Source of the DNA: Erythrobasidium yunnanense
Taxonomy: Eukaryota > Basidiomycota > Cystobasidiomycetes > Erythrobasidiales > Erythrobasidiaceae
Direction: 5' to 3'
NCBI GenBank assembly: GCA_001600175.1
Contig: BCJC01000004.1
Span: 1,426,001-1,490,000, forward strand
Length of the DNA: 64,000 nt
Below, one piece after another: positions 62,392 to 64,000 of the stretch. Under the pieces are notes generated by a model. It did no database searches and was not told the origin of the DNA. It saw only the letters and a program-made list of their open reading frames with translations. Each line of letters starts with the position of its first letter. Within the stretch, counting starts at the first letter, position 1. Both the position numbers and the translations under genes were made by a program.

Positions 62392-64000
62392 ATGGCACAA
62401 CCTCGCGAAACAAAGCCTCAACAGCATGTCCTCGCAGTACCCCCACCTCCTCTAGAAACGATGAAAGGTTCATCACGATGACCTGCATGAATTGGCCATG
62501 GACGAAGGCTGAGCGAGTTCGCAGCCGAGCGCGAATACTGTCCTTTTGACAAGCGAAGATTAAGCTATGCACTCCATGGTGGAAGAAGCAACCTCGTCTT
62601 GTATGCCTATTCACTATCGATCACTTCCGGCTATATCGCACTGGACTTACCTGAATATCTTCGCAGCAAAGAGAAAGTAATGCAAGAGCTAGAGAGAGAT
62701 CGTAAATGCTTTACAATCTGCTCGCAGGCCGGGGATGCTAATGTCAATGTCTTCCCAATCTAGCTGCCTTCCAGCTCTTCGACATACATGACCTGACAAA
62801 GGACCAAATCCGTGAAAGAACCATGAGCAAATTCCATACTCTAGTACACTACGTCACCACAGAACGTCTGGACCTATTTCAGGACAGACTGCAGATCATA
62901 AGCATAGCCGATCCAGCGTTTTGGACCAGATTCGGCGTGCATTACGGTCTTTTCCTTGGTGAAGCACACTTTTGAAGTCCTTCTCCGAGTAAGCTGACGT
63001 TCTGGCATCGTAGGCGCTCTTCGATCTGGCGCAACCTCAAATCAGTTCAGCTACTGGATGGACAAGGGTGTACTAGGTTTAAATAGCACGATCGGGTGTT
63101 TTTGCATGACAGAGCTAGGACAGTCAGTGATTCCGTCGAATCCGGTCTTTGCGGGATCGCCTCTGACAGATTTGGGCTTCAGCGGATCGAACGTGGCCGG
63201 CTTGGAGACCACTGCGACCTTTGATGAGAAGACGGATGAGTTTGTGATACATACACCAACTGTATCTGCTACTAAATGGTGGATAGGTGGGTCAAGTCAA
63301 GATACACCGACTGTATCCGTGACTAACTGCTGGAATAGGTGGGCTAAGCCATACTGCAAACCATGCTGCCGTGTTCGCGCAGATGTGGGTGCATGGCAAA
63401 AACTATGGCACCAAGACATTCATGTAGGTCCGGGATCAGTGGCTTCAGGTAGTCTCCAGCTGACTCTTGACGCCTACCTAGCGTTCCTTTGCGGGACCTG
63501 AAGTAAGGCCGTTGTGAATGCTAACCCATAAGTTTCTAGCTGATCGCGATATTTCAGAACATACAAACCACTTCCTGGCATTACCATAGGAGATATCGGA
63601 AAGAAGATGGGTCGAGACGGCATTGTGCGTACCGTGCGTCTAATAAGCTTAGCTTTCTGACCAACCTTGCAGGATAACGGCTACTGTCAATTCACATACG
63701 TCCGGATCCCACGAAGCTACATGCTTCAAAAGCATACCCAAGTTACGAGAGAGGGCAAGGTCTTCGAACCACCCCTACAGCAGCTCACCTACGGAGCGCT
63801 CTTGCAAGGTCGAACAACTATGGTAGCCGACGCTGGTAATGTCAGCAAGAAAGCTTTGACCATAGCTCTAAGATACGGTGCCATACGTCGTCAATTCAAG
63901 ATAGGAGATAGTCCAGTACGTATCTAAATCGCTGGACCTGCGAAATAGCTAGATGCTTACGCATCAATTCAGCTGGAAACACAACTGCTAGATTATCCGT
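62392..64000 (+). CDS. POX1: peroxisomal acyl-CoA oxidase, 5' part
   Basis: First enzyme of peroxisomal beta-oxidation; the gene runs off the right edge. Conserved pieces, joined by introns: [79 protein letters not shown] (FAD/substrate region), [17 protein letters not shown], then [50 protein letters not shown] and [20 protein letters not shown]. The intron 63287-63338 lies between two copies of a tandem duplication. Other introns have donors GTATGC, GTAAAT, GTCAGT, GTAGGT and GTAAGG. The N-terminus is not settled. The ATG at 62392 gives [20 protein letters not shown], which looks right, and [13 protein letters not shown] would be expected before [12 protein letters not shown], but these are in different frames from the rest. 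Confidence 0.85.
63251..63348 (+). repeat. imperfect ~46-bp tandem duplication spanning an exon and an intron
   Basis: Copy A is 63251-63296 (starts ATACACCAACTGTATC) and copy B is 63302-63348 (starts ATACACCGACTGTATC). They align with about 7 or 8 mismatches and one gap. Both contain ATAGGTGGG near the end. In A this holds the intron donor (63286|63287); in B it holds the acceptor (63338|63339). Confidence 0.88.

Overview
The window is nuclear DNA from a fungus. Genes lie on both strands and are broken by many short introns, mostly about 40 to 90 nt, with GT(A/G)NGN donors and CTNAC-like branch sites. The intron density, a metazoan-like five-TOG XMAP215 protein, an N-end-extended Sin3 and a BRD8-type NuA4 subunit fit a basidiomycete, possibly a Tremellomycete-like yeast. 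This placement is inference from gene content and gene structure; I could not run a search. No CRISPR, operon, rRNA or tRNA was found.

Layout. 1-27.8 kb is a compact block: the end of an intersectin/Pan1-like SH3 protein, a ZNF511-like zinc-finger protein, Aurora kinase, an orphan with a C-terminal PP1-docking motif, a DHX35-type DEAH helicase, a five-TOG microtubule polymerase, a Bax-inhibitor-1 protein, a MOV10/SDE3-like helicase and the listerin (Ltn1) ubiquitin ligase of ribosome quality control. 27.75-35.68 kb is an almost 8 kb gene desert, AT-richer by eye, with hairpins, short tandem copies and one inverted-repeat pair, but no recognisable gene. 35.7-64 kb is compact again: a BRD8/Bdc1-like bromodomain protein, a bHLH factor, ETF-alpha, a mitochondrial membrane protein, TAF12, HIS1, DNA polymerase delta subunit 4, a DUF3074/START-like protein, Sin3, a secreted protein with two double-psi barrel domains, an orphan four-TM protein with twin acidic tails, the PP2A methylesterase PPE1 and the 5' half of a peroxisomal acyl-CoA oxidase.

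Themes. Several genes serve mitosis (Aurora, XMAP215/Stu2), chromatin and transcription (Sin3, TAF12, BRD8-like, bHLH), RNA and translation quality control (DHX35, MOV10-like, Ltn1) and fatty-acid or electron-transfer metabolism (acyl-CoA oxidase, ETF-alpha). They look like ordinary neighbours rather than a cluster with one job. Divergent pairs share promoters of about 150 to 300 bp.

The most striking sequence-level observation is in the acyl-CoA oxidase gene. One 52-nt intron lies exactly between two copies of an imperfect ~46-bp tandem duplication, with AG|GT at both edges. This is the signature expected of an intron born by tandem duplication of coding sequence. Other points worth checking are a GC-AG intron in HIS1, the gene desert with its inverted-repeat element, the two-barrel secreted protein and the twin-tailed membrane protein.
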